Source of the DNA: Spirochaetaceae bacterium UBA5556
GTDB taxonomy: Bacteria; Spirochaetota; Spirochaetia; Treponematales; Rectinemataceae
Direction of reading: 5' to 3'
DNA: 64,000 bases
NCBI GenBank assembly: GCA_002425765.1
Contig: DIMW01000014.1
Coordinates: 71,198-135,197, forward strand
Shown: positions 17,307 through 26,045 of the stretch, one piece after another
Layout of the letters: every line of letters starts with the position of its first letter
How positions within the stretch are numbered: position 1 is the stretch's first letter
Made by a program: the position numbers and the translations under genes
The notes under the pieces: model-generated
The model's database searches: none
Told to the model about the DNA's origin: nothing
What the model saw: the letters and a program-made list of their open reading frames with translations, nothing else

Positions 17307-17642
17307 ATGATCGAGAAAGTACATCAATTCAGCCGTATCGATAGCGGTGTCATGGAGAAAATCATCGACGAGGATCACGTGAACATCAATCATATCATCG
17401 TGGCACCGAGCGCTGCGGTCCCCGTACACGTCGCAAATTCCCACGTACACCAGATCGTCATCCGGGGCACACTGAGTCTCAGCCTCGAAGACGGCCCCGA
17501 ACACAACTACCCCGCGGGCAACATCGTCGCGGTCCCCTTCAACACTAAAATGGCCATACGCAACGGAGGAATTGAACCGCTCGAATTTTTCGTGGTCAAA
17601 TCTCCGAACCCGCGCTCCATGCCACCGACAAAGAAAATCTGA
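17307..17642 (+). CDS. Single-domain cupin protein
   Basis: 111 residues forming one cupin barrel. The metal-binding motif is HVANSHVHQIVIRGTLSL with possible ligands His and His at both ends of SHVHQ, and the second motif is YPAGNIVAVPFNTKMAIRNG, which lacks the usual histidine. It follows the ThiF-like gene by 26 bp with AAAGGGGG before the start, so it is likely in the same operon. Cytoplasmic. Small cupins serve many roles, including metal or cofactor binding; none can be assigned here. Confidence 0.8.
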   Translation: MIEKVHQFSRIDSGVMEKIIDEDHVNINHIIVAPSAAVPVHVANSHVHQIVIRGTLSLSLEDGPEHNYPAGNIVAVPFNTKMAIRNGGIEPLEFFVVKSPNPRSMPPTKKI

Positions 17643-17696
17643 GGCCCTGTTTGGGCTAGACATGAGTATCGAACAGCCGCCACTCTTACCCAGCGA

Positions 17697-18680
17697 CTAT
17701 TCCAGAGACCGCACGATCTCCTCGCGCTCCCTGAAACAGGAGACTGTCTTGCGGACAAGCTCATCCATGATCGCAACATTGCAGGAACTATTCGAGAGAA
17801 CATAGGGGTCGGGGAAAGGACCCAGTGGCTCCGGCGTAAGGAAACGGCCTTCCTGGTTCATGCCCGCGAGGTATGAGGCCATGATGACAGTGTCGAGATC
17901 GAGGTTGGCCGTCCCCAGGGCATCCCTGTTCGTGTCGGCGAGGTGGAGATTCGCGAGTCTGTCCCCAGCCAGAAGGATGGCCTCGCCAATGTTGCTCTCT
18001 TCGAGAGACATATGATAGACATCGCCGTTGATATGAGCGATAGCCGGATGCCCGACGACCTCGAGGTAGTGGATGGCGTCGGATACCGTGTGGACCAGGC
18101 TGACTTCGCTGGCGCGAATAGGCTCTATCGCGGCCCTTATTTTTGTCTTGGCGAAATCGTCTCCGCAGCGGCGGAGCGCCTCCGCCGAACGCTGCACCTC
18201 CGATGTATCCTTGGCGACGGGCCGGCCCACGGCGGTCGGCACCACAATGAGATAGCGCGCGTCCTCCTCGGCGAGGAAATCGAGCTCCCGGCGGATATAA
18301 TCTATCGCGTTCTGCCTGACATACGCGCTCGGGCTGGAAAGATCGTTATCTTGTGAAAACATGCCGCAGGCACCGGAAACCCTGACGCCCCCCGCGGCGA
18401 GCGCGGCGGACAGTTCGCGGGAACGAATCCCCGAATCTTTCGTCCAGTGATCGCCTTTGAGCTCTACATACCGGATATCGTTCCGGACCAATCGGTCAAG
18501 GCTCGCCCCGATCGGTTCCAGACCGAACATCCAAATACTCCATGAAAGATCTATCCTTCGGCTAAAAAACGCGGGGTTCGCGCGCTTGGCATGGAGATAC
18601 CGGAGCCGTATCTCCGCATTCTTCTTCTCGAAATTCTGAACCTTGCTGATAGCTGAAGCGCTCTTGTCTGATACCGTCAT
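17697..18680 (-). CDS. TIM-barrel sugar isomerase/epimerase-like protein
   Basis: 327 residues from the ATG at 18680, preceded by AAGGGAG; an upstream ATG at 18707 has no such site. It belongs to the xylose-isomerase-like / tagatose-3-epimerase TIM-barrel group. Candidate metal ligands lie in AAIEPIRASE, HINGDVYHMSLEE, LANLHLADTNRD and FLTPEPLG, in the order seen in family members. It is the last gene of the Rbs-type importer operon, downstream of the permease by about 30 bp, so it probably works on the imported sugar or polyol. Exact substrate unknown. Confidence 0.82.
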   Translation of the reverse strand: MTVSDKSASAISKVQNFEKKNAEIRLRYLHAKRANPAFFSRRIDLSWSIWMFGLEPIGASLDRLVRNDIRYVELKGDHWTKDSGIRSRELSAALAAGGVRVSGACGMFSQDNDLSSPSAYVRQNAIDYIRRELDFLAEEDARYLIVVPTAVGRPVAKDTSEVQRSAEALRRCGDDFAKTKIRAAIEPIRASEVSLVHTVSDAIHYLEVVGHPAIAHINGDVYHMSLEESNIGEAILLAGDRLANLHLADTNRDALGTANLDLDTVIMASYLAGMNQEGRFLTPEPLGPFPDPYVLSNSSCNVAIMDELVRKTVSCFREREEIVRSLE

Positions 18681-18713
18681 TGTTATTCGCTCCCTTATGG
18701 ATGGCATAAAATC

Positions 18714-19673
18714 TTACATACTGGCCTTACCGTTCCGATTGCTCAATGCACTCACGGCCACCGCGAGAATTATCAGCGCTCCAGTGGCAAGCTCCTGAAG
18801 ATAAGGGCTAGCTTGGAGCATATTGAGGCTATTGGAAATCAAGCCCATCAGCAAAACCCCAAGGAAAGTCCCCAATATGCCACCCTTCCCTCCGCTTATG
18901 GGTGTACCTCCTATAACTACAGCACCAATTGCCTGCATCTCTATTCCCGCCCCCGTAGATGCCCCTGCTGCCCCAATCCTGGAAAGAAGCATGGTAGCCG
19001 CGATGCCCACCAGGGTCCCGTTGATGATGAAGAACAGCATCTTGGAACCTTTGACATTGATGCCGGAGAGATAGGCGGCCTGGGAATTGCTGCCGATGGC
19101 GTACACTCGGCGGCCAAATCGGGTTAATCTCAAGATGAAATAGACAACAAGATAGACGATGACTCCGAGGATGAACATCAGTGGAACAACTCCGAAGACC
19201 CGGGTGGATCCAAGAAAAGAAAATTTGCCAAAAATAGTTTGTAAAGTCGCAGAAGTAAGAGCCAGGGCAATACCTTTGAAAATGCTGGAACTCGCCAATG
19301 AGGTAATAAATGAAGGGGCATGAAATACAATCGAGGTAAACCCGACAAAGGCGTCGCACAGGATCGCTATCAACATACCGCATGGTACGACAACCCAGAT
19401 GGGGACACCGGCTTTGATCATCATCGCCATGACCGACGCGCTCAAGCCTATGATAGAGCCGACGGAAATATCGAAATTCCCGGAGATGATCATGATAGCC
19501 GCGCCGGATGCGACGACGCCCAGCGTCGATATCTGTTCAAAGATATTGATGATATTCGCCAGACGGAAGAACCTGGGATTTATGATACCGGTCACCACTG
19601 AGATGACAATGATGACCACCAGCAGCGTGAACCATTGCGTATGTAGAATCTTGTGCAGTTTTCCATTCTTCAT
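18714..19673 (-). CDS. CUT2 sugar ABC permease, RbsC type
   Basis: 319 residues from the ATG at 19673, which has GGAGCG at good spacing; an ATG 12 bases earlier lacks one. It is strongly hydrophobic with about ten helices and RbsC/AraH-family blocks: SGNFDISVGSIIGLSASVMA, IGSNSQAAYLSGINVKGSKM, and AIGAVVIGGTPISGGKGGIL near the C-terminus. It forms the homodimeric channel of a ribose-type importer together with the ATPase encoded just upstream. Confidence 0.92.
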   Translation of the reverse strand: MKNGKLHKILHTQWFTLLVVIIVISVVTGIINPRFFRLANIINIFEQISTLGVVASGAAIMIISGNFDISVGSIIGLSASVMAMMIKAGVPIWVVVPCGMLIAILCDAFVGFTSIVFHAPSFITSLASSSIFKGIALALTSATLQTIFGKFSFLGSTRVFGVVPLMFILGVIVYLVVYFILRLTRFGRRVYAIGSNSQAAYLSGINVKGSKMLFFIINGTLVGIAATMLLSRIGAAGASTGAGIEMQAIGAVVIGGTPISGGKGGILGTFLGVLLMGLISNSLNMLQASPYLQELATGALIILAVAVSALSNRNGKASM

Positions 19674-19689
19674 GAGGCGCTCCATTTAT

Positions 19690-21198
19690 TTATATTCCAA
19701 TAAAATCATGGATCAAATCTTCTTCCGTAATGCCCTGATTGTCCAAGATTTTGATGAGCCGGCCCTCCCGCATGATCCCTATCCGGTCGCTCAGGGAGAG
19801 CAGTTCGGGCATATCGGAGGAGATCATGATGATGCTCTTGCCCTTTCGGGCAAGCTCGATGATCAGCTTATATATCTCTTCTTTGGCACCAATGTCGACG
19901 CCTTTCGTCGGTTCGTCGAAGATGAACAGTGTGGCGTCGTTCAAGAGCCAGCGGCCCAGCACGGCCTTCTGCTGATTTCCTCCGCTCAGGCTGATCACGG
20001 GCTCTTCGGTGTTGTCTACCGCGATATGGAGTTTATCTATCATGCTCTTTGCCAGGCGGCTTTCTTTTTTCCGCTTGAGCAGGCGATTTTTGCCGAATTC
20101 AGTATTGAGAATGACAATATTGTCTTGCACGTCCATGGAATCAAATAACGCGTATTTTTTGCGATCTTCGGTAATAAAACAGATTTTATGCTTGATCGCG
20201 TCCTTGGGGCTGTGGATGAAAAGTTCCTTTCCATGTATGAATATCTTGCCCGCGTCCTTTTTGACCATCCCGAAAATAGCCGCCGCGAGCTCGCTGCGCC
20301 CGGAACCGACAAGCCCCCCTATGCCAAAGACTTCTCCGGCCCTCACGGTAAGACCGACGTTTTTGACGGCGTCTTTCCAGCTGATATTCTCGACCTGTAT
20401 CTGCTCAGCCCCTATCGGCACCCGCTCGCGCACGAAAAACATGGAGGCATCGCGGCCGACCATGTTGTGGATCACGAAATTCACATCGATATCGGCGCGG
20501 GGATACAGCCCGACTTGTTCTCCGTCCTTCAATATAAGAATGGTGTCGCCAACCTCGAATATTTCCTCCAGATAATGGGAAATATAGATAATGCCGAGTC
20601 CTCGTCCTCTCAGATCATGGACAAGCTGCATGAGGGAGCGGGTCTCCTCGACTCCCAGGGAACTTGTCGGCTCGTCCATGATGAGCACACGGGCATCCTG
20701 ATGAAAGGCTTTTACTATCTGCAGATTCTGTTTCTGCGCCGCCGAAAGGTCCTCCACAAGCATTTTCTCGTCGATGTCGATATGGAGCATGTCCAGAATC
20801 TGTCTGGCTTTCTTATTCTGAGAATCCGAATCGATCACAAGGGGAAACCGCCCAAGAGTCTCGTTTCCCAAAAAGATGTTGTCCGAGACGGAAAGAGAGT
20901 CTATCAGTTCGACATCCTGGTAGATTGTCGCGACGCCCAGCCGCATCGATTCGCGGGGACTCAAGGCTGAATACGTGCCGTCATGAACGCCGATGATACC
21001 CGAATCCGGCCTGATCGCTCCGGAGAGTATCTTGATCAATGTTGATTTGCCCGCGCCGTTTTCTCCCACAATGCACAAAACTTCACCTGAGTGAAGCTCA
21101 AAGGAGACTTTATCGAGGACACAGTGGCCCCCATACGTCTTGCTGAGCTGTTTCGCTGAAAGAATTGGCTCGTTATTAGTCACAAAGTTCCTCTGCAT
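19690..21198 (-). CDS. CUT2 sugar ABC ATPase, RbsA/MglA type
   Basis: 502 residues with two fused ATPase domains. The first has an intact Walker A (GENGAGKSTLIK) and Walker B (VLIMDEPTSS) but a changed signature (DLSAAQKQ). The second has a degenerate Walker A (GGLVGSGRSE), a proper signature (SLSGGNQQK) and Walker B (FIFDEPTKG). This asymmetry is normal for RbsA-type proteins. It energises uptake through the RbsC-type permease encoded next. A long leader gap (86 bp) with a hairpin separates it from the binding-protein gene. Confidence 0.93.
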   Translation of the reverse strand: MQRNFVTNNEPILSAKQLSKTYGGHCVLDKVSFELHSGEVLCIVGENGAGKSTLIKILSGAIRPDSGIIGVHDGTYSALSPRESMRLGVATIYQDVELIDSLSVSDNIFLGNETLGRFPLVIDSDSQNKKARQILDMLHIDIDEKMLVEDLSAAQKQNLQIVKAFHQDARVLIMDEPTSSLGVEETRSLMQLVHDLRGRGLGIIYISHYLEEIFEVGDTILILKDGEQVGLYPRADIDVNFVIHNMVGRDASMFFVRERVPIGAEQIQVENISWKDAVKNVGLTVRAGEVFGIGGLVGSGRSELAAAIFGMVKKDAGKIFIHGKELFIHSPKDAIKHKICFITEDRKKYALFDSMDVQDNIVILNTEFGKNRLLKRKKESRLAKSMIDKLHIAVDNTEEPVISLSGGNQQKAVLGRWLLNDATLFIFDEPTKGVDIGAKEEIYKLIIELARKGKSIIMISSDMPELLSLSDRIGIMREGRLIKILDNQGITEEDLIHDFIGI

Positions 21199-21206
21199 TA
21201 AATAAA

Positions 21207-21245
21207 CCGCAAAGGGCCGATCCTTGGAAGATGCGCCCTTTGCGG
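21207..21245 (-). terminator. Attenuating terminator after the CUT2 binding-protein gene
   Basis: A perfect 11-bp stem (21207-21217 with 21235-21245) with a 17-base loop follows the binding-protein stop by about 40 bases. In the minus-strand transcript it is followed by TTTATTT. It can end part of the transcripts so that more binding protein than ATPase and permease is made. Confidence 0.75.
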
Positions 21246-21283
21246 CTAATTTACGACTCTAGAAAACCATTGGGCTCAGGACA

Positions 21284-22303
21284 TCAATACATGCCATTGA
21301 ACTGCGGGAAGTACTTTGCCGTCAGATTCTTCCACACAGGATCGACATCCCAGGGCACAACCTGCATCTTATCATCGATATTGCTCGGGGTGATCGCGGT
21401 GTTCGGCAACAGGAGCTGCTGGTTCAAGGTCTTGATTTTGCCGGTCTTGTTCGCGTGCAGAGCCAGGAAAGAAACCATGCCTTCCCAACCCGGCGAAGTC
21501 GAGATCGAGTACGCGATGCCGCCCTGCTTGATCAGGTCGATTCCGTAGGGAGCGCCATTGGTGGTCATCACCTTGATCGGGTTGTTGAGAACGCCGGCAG
21601 CCTTGAGCACGCGCACGACCGCCGCGCCCATCTCGTCGTTGAAGACAAAGAGCAGGGAGAATTTGGTCCCGGACTGGACCAGGTCCTGCGCGGCGTTGGC
21701 CGCGACCGTGGGATCATATTTGCCATCGCGGATAGCCACGATCTTGTTCTTCCCAAGCTTCTCGACCGTAGGCTTGAAGCTGCTCATGAACATCTGGACA
21801 GGAACATGCTCGGACAATCCCGTGATTACGGCGATATCCTGGCCCGGGAACTGTTTCGCGGCGTACTCGGCGACATTTTTCCCCATGCCGACCCAGTCGA
21901 AATCTATCGCGGCCACGACATCATACCCGGACTTGAGGACGAGCCCCACGTTATCCGTTACGACGAGCGGTATCTTGGCCGCCGCGCACTTCTGGGCGGC
22001 GATGTTCGCTCCATTCTGATTAAACGTGAACACGCACATCCCGTCGACGCCCTGGTTGATGAGGGAGTCGATATTCGCGATTTCCGTCTCCGGGTTATAG
22101 TTCGAGTTCAGCACAATGACTTTCGCCCCCGCGAGCCCGGCGGCGTACACGAAGCCGTCGACATCCTTTTTGTACCATGTGTCGGGGCCCGGCGTGACAT
22201 AGCCGTACACATACTGTTTCCCCGAAGACTGTGCCGTGGCGGGGACGATTCCTCCCACCACCATGAGCGCAGCAATCGCCACAATTAGCAGCTTTCTAGA
22301 CAT
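21284..22303 (-). CDS. Periplasmic sugar-binding protein, RbsB-like (CUT2)
   Basis: 339 residues with a signal peptide cleaved near ATAQ-SSG (residue 25). The mature domain is type I periplasmic binding fold: IDSLINQGVDGMCVFTFNQN, IPLVVTDNVG and later TNGAPYGIDLIKQGGIAYSI. No lipobox. GGAGG precedes the start. It is the second gene of an operon that begins with a TIM-barrel isomerase and continues with ATPase, permease and a second TIM-barrel gene. The ligand is probably a pentose, hexose or polyol; sequence alone does not tell. Confidence 0.9.
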   Translation of the reverse strand: MSRKLLIVAIAALMVVGGIVPATAQSSGKQYVYGYVTPGPDTWYKKDVDGFVYAAGLAGAKVIVLNSNYNPETEIANIDSLINQGVDGMCVFTFNQNGANIAAQKCAAAKIPLVVTDNVGLVLKSGYDVVAAIDFDWVGMGKNVAEYAAKQFPGQDIAVITGLSEHVPVQMFMSSFKPTVEKLGKNKIVAIRDGKYDPTVAANAAQDLVQSGTKFSLLFVFNDEMGAAVVRVLKAAGVLNNPIKVMTTNGAPYGIDLIKQGGIAYSISTSPGWEGMVSFLALHANKTGKIKTLNQQLLLPNTAITPSNIDDKMQVVPWDVDPVWKNLTAKYFPQFNGMY

Positions 22304-22328
22304 ACTAACCTCCTATAACCTAAAAGAA

Positions 22329-23198
22329 TTAGCGCTCTTCCACGATATTGAGCGCTTTTAGGGTGCCGCGTAACCATTCAAGAGAACGCTCTATCAGCGG
22401 GCCTCCCTGGCCTTCGCATTCAAGACTCAGCGTCCCCGAATAACCATAATCCCTGAGCGATGCGAGAATCCGCCTTATGTTCTCGGCATTGACTCCGTCC
22501 CCGATCGCGCTGTGGCTTATCCCGATGCCGGTCGCCTTGCCCCGTGAGGCGTCGGCCAAACTTTTCGACACATCCTTGATGTGCACATGCCTAATCTTGG
22601 GCAGAACCCGCTTGCAGAAAGCCACGGGATCATTCCCCGCGATGAATGAGTTTCCCGTATCGAAATTGATGCCGAGGCGGTCCGATTTCGTAAAATCGAG
22701 CATTTTTTCGATCATGTCGGGGTTGGTGGTGAAGTAACCGTGAAGCTCGATATTGATGTTTATGCCATAGGCTTCGGCCGTATCGATAATCATGCCGTAG
22801 CTCCGCTTCATCGCCTCCATCGCCTCGTCGTCCGTCAGCCCCTCGGGCTTGTACAACCCATCCGTCGTGGCGATATTCGGACAGCCGGCCAATTTGGCCC
22901 AGGGGATAGTCTTGAGCACATAGGGCACACCAAAAACCGGTCCGTCCTTGCCCGAAAGGGGATACGCGGCGTCAATCTGGGAAAAGGAAACGCCATACCC
23001 GTCCATCTTCTCCCGCAGCAGCACGGGGTCCTCAACCAGAGAAATATGAGGGAAATACCCTAGCCCATGTATCCACGAGACTCCCTCAATGGCGCCGCAT
23101 TCGATGTAGTGGATATTGTTGTCCTTGGCCCATTGAAGACTCTTTTCAAAACTGAAAGCGGCGGAATTAAAAGCGTCCGTATGAAAACCTATGCGCAT
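22329..23198 (-). CDS. TIM-barrel sugar isomerase/epimerase-like protein
   Basis: 289 residues of the xylose-isomerase-like TIM-barrel family. Candidate metal ligands are in INIELHGYFT, LGINFDTGNSF, RHVHIKDVSK and LSLECEGQGG, giving the Glu-Asp-His-Glu set of family epimerases. It is the first gene of the CUT2 operon, with GGGAGG before the ATG and a good promoter further upstream. It is distinct in sequence from the second barrel protein at the other end of the operon, so the pathway seems to need two isomerisation or aldolase-like steps, or the two act on different compounds. Confidence 0.85.
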   Translation of the reverse strand: MRIGFHTDAFNSAAFSFEKSLQWAKDNNIHYIECGAIEGVSWIHGLGYFPHISLVEDPVLLREKMDGYGVSFSQIDAAYPLSGKDGPVFGVPYVLKTIPWAKLAGCPNIATTDGLYKPEGLTDDEAMEAMKRSYGMIIDTAEAYGININIELHGYFTTNPDMIEKMLDFTKSDRLGINFDTGNSFIAGNDPVAFCKRVLPKIRHVHIKDVSKSLADASRGKATGIGISHSAIGDGVNAENIRRILASLRDYGYSGTLSLECEGQGGPLIERSLEWLRGTLKALNIVEER

Positions 23199-23251
23199 CG
23201 GCGCCTCCCTGTGAGAAAAGGCCTCTCAGCTTATACCAATAACATATACCT

Positions 23252-23281
23252 ATATTAGCAACGCCTTCCGGAATCTGTCAA
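23252..23281 (-). promoter_or_regulatory. Sigma-70-type promoter of the CUT2 sugar operon
   Basis: On the minus strand TTGACA (23276-23281) and TAATAT (23252-23257) are separated by 18 bases, about 50-55 bases before the first gene. The -35 box is a perfect consensus. The divergent GH4 gene starts 57 bases to the right, so a regulator bound here could control both directions. Confidence 0.65.
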
Positions 23282-23337
23282 GCAAAAAATTGGCGTAAAG
23301 CCTTGTCCGCTTGGCCGGAGAGGGTAATAATCAGGTC

Positions 23338-24795
23338 ATGGAAACTCGTCCAAAGATCGCTATCGTTGGGGCGGGCAGCTTCAGCCACGGCAAACGCCTG
23401 ATCGACGACTTGCTCACGGTGGATTCCTTCGCGGAAGGCGATTTGGTGCTTATGGGCAACAACATCCCTAGGCTGGAAATAGTTGGCGCTTACGCGAAAA
23501 ACTCCGCCGGCCTTCTGAGGCCCGGCGTCGACGTGAGTATAACAGACACGCCGAGTCTGGCCATCGACGGGGCGGATATCGTCATCACCATTTTCAATGT
23601 GGGCGGATATGAGGCTTTCGATCGCGATTACGCCATAACGCGCGGCTATGGCCTGGATGTATGCATCGGAGACACGGCCGGGCCACTCGGAGCATTCCGG
23701 GCGCTGCGCAACGGGCCCGTGATGCTCAGCGTCGCAGAAGATATGAAAAGAACTTGTCCGGACGCGCTCATGATAAACTATGTAAATCCGATGGCGCCGA
23801 TGGTGTCGATCGCCTCTTCCGCGGGTATCTCCTGTGTCGGCATATGCGGCGGGATTGAATCGACCAATGACTACGTGGCAGAGGTCCTGGATCTGCCGAG
23901 AGACGAGTTGCGAACCGACTTCGCGGGCGTGAACCATCTCTGCTGGCTTCTGGACATGGAGGGACCGGATGGCGATCTGTACCCGCGCTTCCGCGAACTG
24001 ATGAAAGACCCGGAATTGCGGGGGGACGAGGCCGTCCGATTCGAAATTCTGCAGCAGTTCGGCTATTTCGCGTCCGAGAGCTCGGGGCATATCAGCGATT
24101 TCTTCCCATACTTCCGTCGCGACGCCGAGCTGAGGAAGCGCTATTGTTCCGGCTCGGGATATTCGGGGGCCTCGGGAGCCTACCACAGACTGCTGAAGTT
24201 TATTCAGAAACGCATAGGAAACGCCGATTATCTGGAAGGACAGCTACCGGCCTCCACGCGCAGCGCCGATTATGGCCCAGCCATAGTCGAGGCGTGGATA
24301 GGCAAAGAATACCGCAAGGTCTATGGGAATGTGATGAACAGCGACCGAGGTGAGCGACCGATCTTGCCGGGCCTCCCCTCCTCGGCCTGCGTTGAGGTCC
24401 CCGTCGAGATAAAGAGGCGAGAAATGGCTGTCCCGCCAGGCCCCGACCTACCTCTCACGCTCGCGGCGTTGTGCACGCCACTGGCGCTCCAGCATTCATT
24501 AGTGTCCAGGGCCTTCCTCGAACAGAATCCGGAGATGGTCTTCGCGGCGATCGCCCAGGACCAGCTGACGAGCGCCATGTTGGATCTGCCCGCGATCAGA
24601 GCCCTGACACAGAGCCTCTTCGAGGCCAATGCCGAATGGCTCCCTCAAGGTCTGAGGGGTTCCCCGCGCTCGACCTCAGACGCGGGCATACGGCCCTCGC
24701 GGCCAAGCGGATTCAGAGGAAGCCCCGAGTTGGATCTGATCAGGAGTTACGAGCGCCGACGGAAGCAATCAGGCCACACACGGAATCGCGACTGA
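23338..24795 (+). CDS. Glycoside hydrolase family 4 (NAD- and metal-dependent glycosidase)
   Basis: 485 residues from the ATG at 23338 (a TTG at 23311 in the same frame is less likely). The N-terminal Rossmann loop IAIVGAGSFSHG binds NAD. The metal site is marked by VGICGGIES (cysteine) and GVNHLCWLLDM (histidine), and the family block SGHISDFFPYFRRD follows. GH4 enzymes cleave glycosides by an oxidation-elimination route, on alpha-galactosides, alpha-glucosides, glucuronides or 6-phosphates. The neighbouring importer is an ABC type, not PTS, favouring a non-phosphorylated substrate. The last 56 bases overlap the end of the convergent regulator gene. Confidence 0.88.
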   Translation: METRPKIAIVGAGSFSHGKRLIDDLLTVDSFAEGDLVLMGNNIPRLEIVGAYAKNSAGLLRPGVDVSITDTPSLAIDGADIVITIFNVGGYEAFDRDYAITRGYGLDVCIGDTAGPLGAFRALRNGPVMLSVAEDMKRTCPDALMINYVNPMAPMVSIASSAGISCVGICGGIESTNDYVAEVLDLPRDELRTDFAGVNHLCWLLDMEGPDGDLYPRFRELMKDPELRGDEAVRFEILQQFGYFASESSGHISDFFPYFRRDAELRKRYCSGSGYSGASGAYHRLLKFIQKRIGNADYLEGQLPASTRSADYGPAIVEAWIGKEYRKVYGNVMNSDRGERPILPGLPSSACVEVPVEIKRREMAVPPGPDLPLTLAALCTPLALQHSLVSRAFLEQNPEMVFAAIAQDQLTSAMLDLPAIRALTQSLFEANAEWLPQGLRGSPRSTSDAGIRPSRPSGFRGSPELDLIRSYERRRKQSGHTRNRD

Positions 24796-25852
24796 TGACA
24801 TTGGTGTCGATGACCGTCCGTGTCCTGGACTTCACATCGGGATGGTAGATTCGATCCAGTATAAGCTTGCCGGCGAGCTCGCCCATATATTCGCTCGGGT
24901 GGTCGAGCGTAGTGAGGCGCGGCGATGAATATCGCGCCAAGTCCGAATTGTCAAAAGCAATCAGCGAGACATCTTCCGGAATGCGTATCTTGTGCCGCTG
25001 AGCCTGACGCATAAACATGAGGGCTTCATCGTCCGACGAGCAGATGACGGCCGACGGCAACTGGTTCTTCTGTGCAAGCAGCGCGCGTATCTGGCCATAT
25101 GTCTCCAGAGAAGAAATCTGCCCGTGAATCCCGACAAGCCACTCCTCGCGGATATCGGCCCCGACACTCGACAAAAAACCCAGCACGCCATCTCTGCGGA
25201 GGACCTTGGGCCTGTAATTGGAGCTGTATATCATTCCAATGTCTCGGTGGCCCCTCTCCCATAGATATTCCGCGGCTTTCCGTCCCGCGGCGACTTCATC
25301 TATCACGATACTCGTAAACGCGTAATCGGGGTATTCGCCATCCAGCAGAACGACGGGGATACCCTCGGCCTCAAATTCATTGAGGAGATCGGCATTGTAC
25401 TTGCTCCCCTCGAGCACGGGAGTAATGACAATGCCGTCGACGTGTCGCTTTCGCAGATCGAGGAGGACAGACCGTTCTTTCGCTACGTTGTACAGCGACT
25501 CGTTGAGCAGGAGCGTGTACCCGTCGCGCTGAATGCTTTGATTGCATGCCGAAACCAGGCGGGGAAATATATAAGAAGAAATCCTGAAAGTCACCATGGC
25601 GATGAGCATGGAGGTGCCCTGTGTCCGCTTGACGCAGAAAGTGCCGATCCCCTGCCGGCTTTCCACGAGCCGCTCCTTGATCAATTCGTTGATCGCCTGT
25701 CGAACGGCGTTGCGGGATATGCCGAATTGTGCCATCAGCTCAGATTCAGAAGGCAGCTTCTCACCGGGCACGATGACGCCCGATTCGATCTTCGATCTGA
25801 GGAACGTCTGAACTGCTTCATATTTCTTCTTCGCGCGTTCATTCGTCATCAT
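24740..25852 (-). CDS. GntR-HTH / LacI-type sugar-sensing repressor (AraR-like)
   Basis: 370 residues. A GntR winged helix (about 8-75: SGVIVPGEKLPSESELMAQF, SRNAVRQAINELI, GIGTFCVK) is joined to a LacI-type ligand domain (VICSSDDEALMFM, PEDVSLIAFDNSDLARYSSP, TTLDHPSEYMG). This is the architecture of AraR, a repressor released by a sugar. It is convergent with the GH4 gene and close to the CUT2 operon, so these are its likely targets. Two ATG codons start the frame. Confidence 0.9.
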   Translation of the reverse strand: MMTNERAKKKYEAVQTFLRSKIESGVIVPGEKLPSESELMAQFGISRNAVRQAINELIKERLVESRQGIGTFCVKRTQGTSMLIAMVTFRISSYIFPRLVSACNQSIQRDGYTLLLNESLYNVAKERSVLLDLRKRHVDGIVITPVLEGSKYNADLLNEFEAEGIPVVLLDGEYPDYAFTSIVIDEVAAGRKAAEYLWERGHRDIGMIYSSNYRPKVLRRDGVLGFLSSVGADIREEWLVGIHGQISSLETYGQIRALLAQKNQLPSAVICSSDDEALMFMRQAQRHKIRIPEDVSLIAFDNSDLARYSSPRLTTLDHPSEYMGELAGKLILDRIYHPDVKSRTRTVIDTNVISRDSVCGLIASVGARNS

Positions 25853-26045
25853 ATAGCGATTATTGTATGTCTCGCGGCGGGGCGCGGCAAGGCTTTAGCT
25901 AAAATTTTATCAAAACTCGCGCGACAATCGGATGACGGCGGAGCAGCTCGGTCCTCGTCATCAGGCCATAATGCCTGACTTTCCACGATGTGTTTTCTGA
26001 CTATAATGACACCATACTACCTACGCACCAAAAGGATACACGCGA

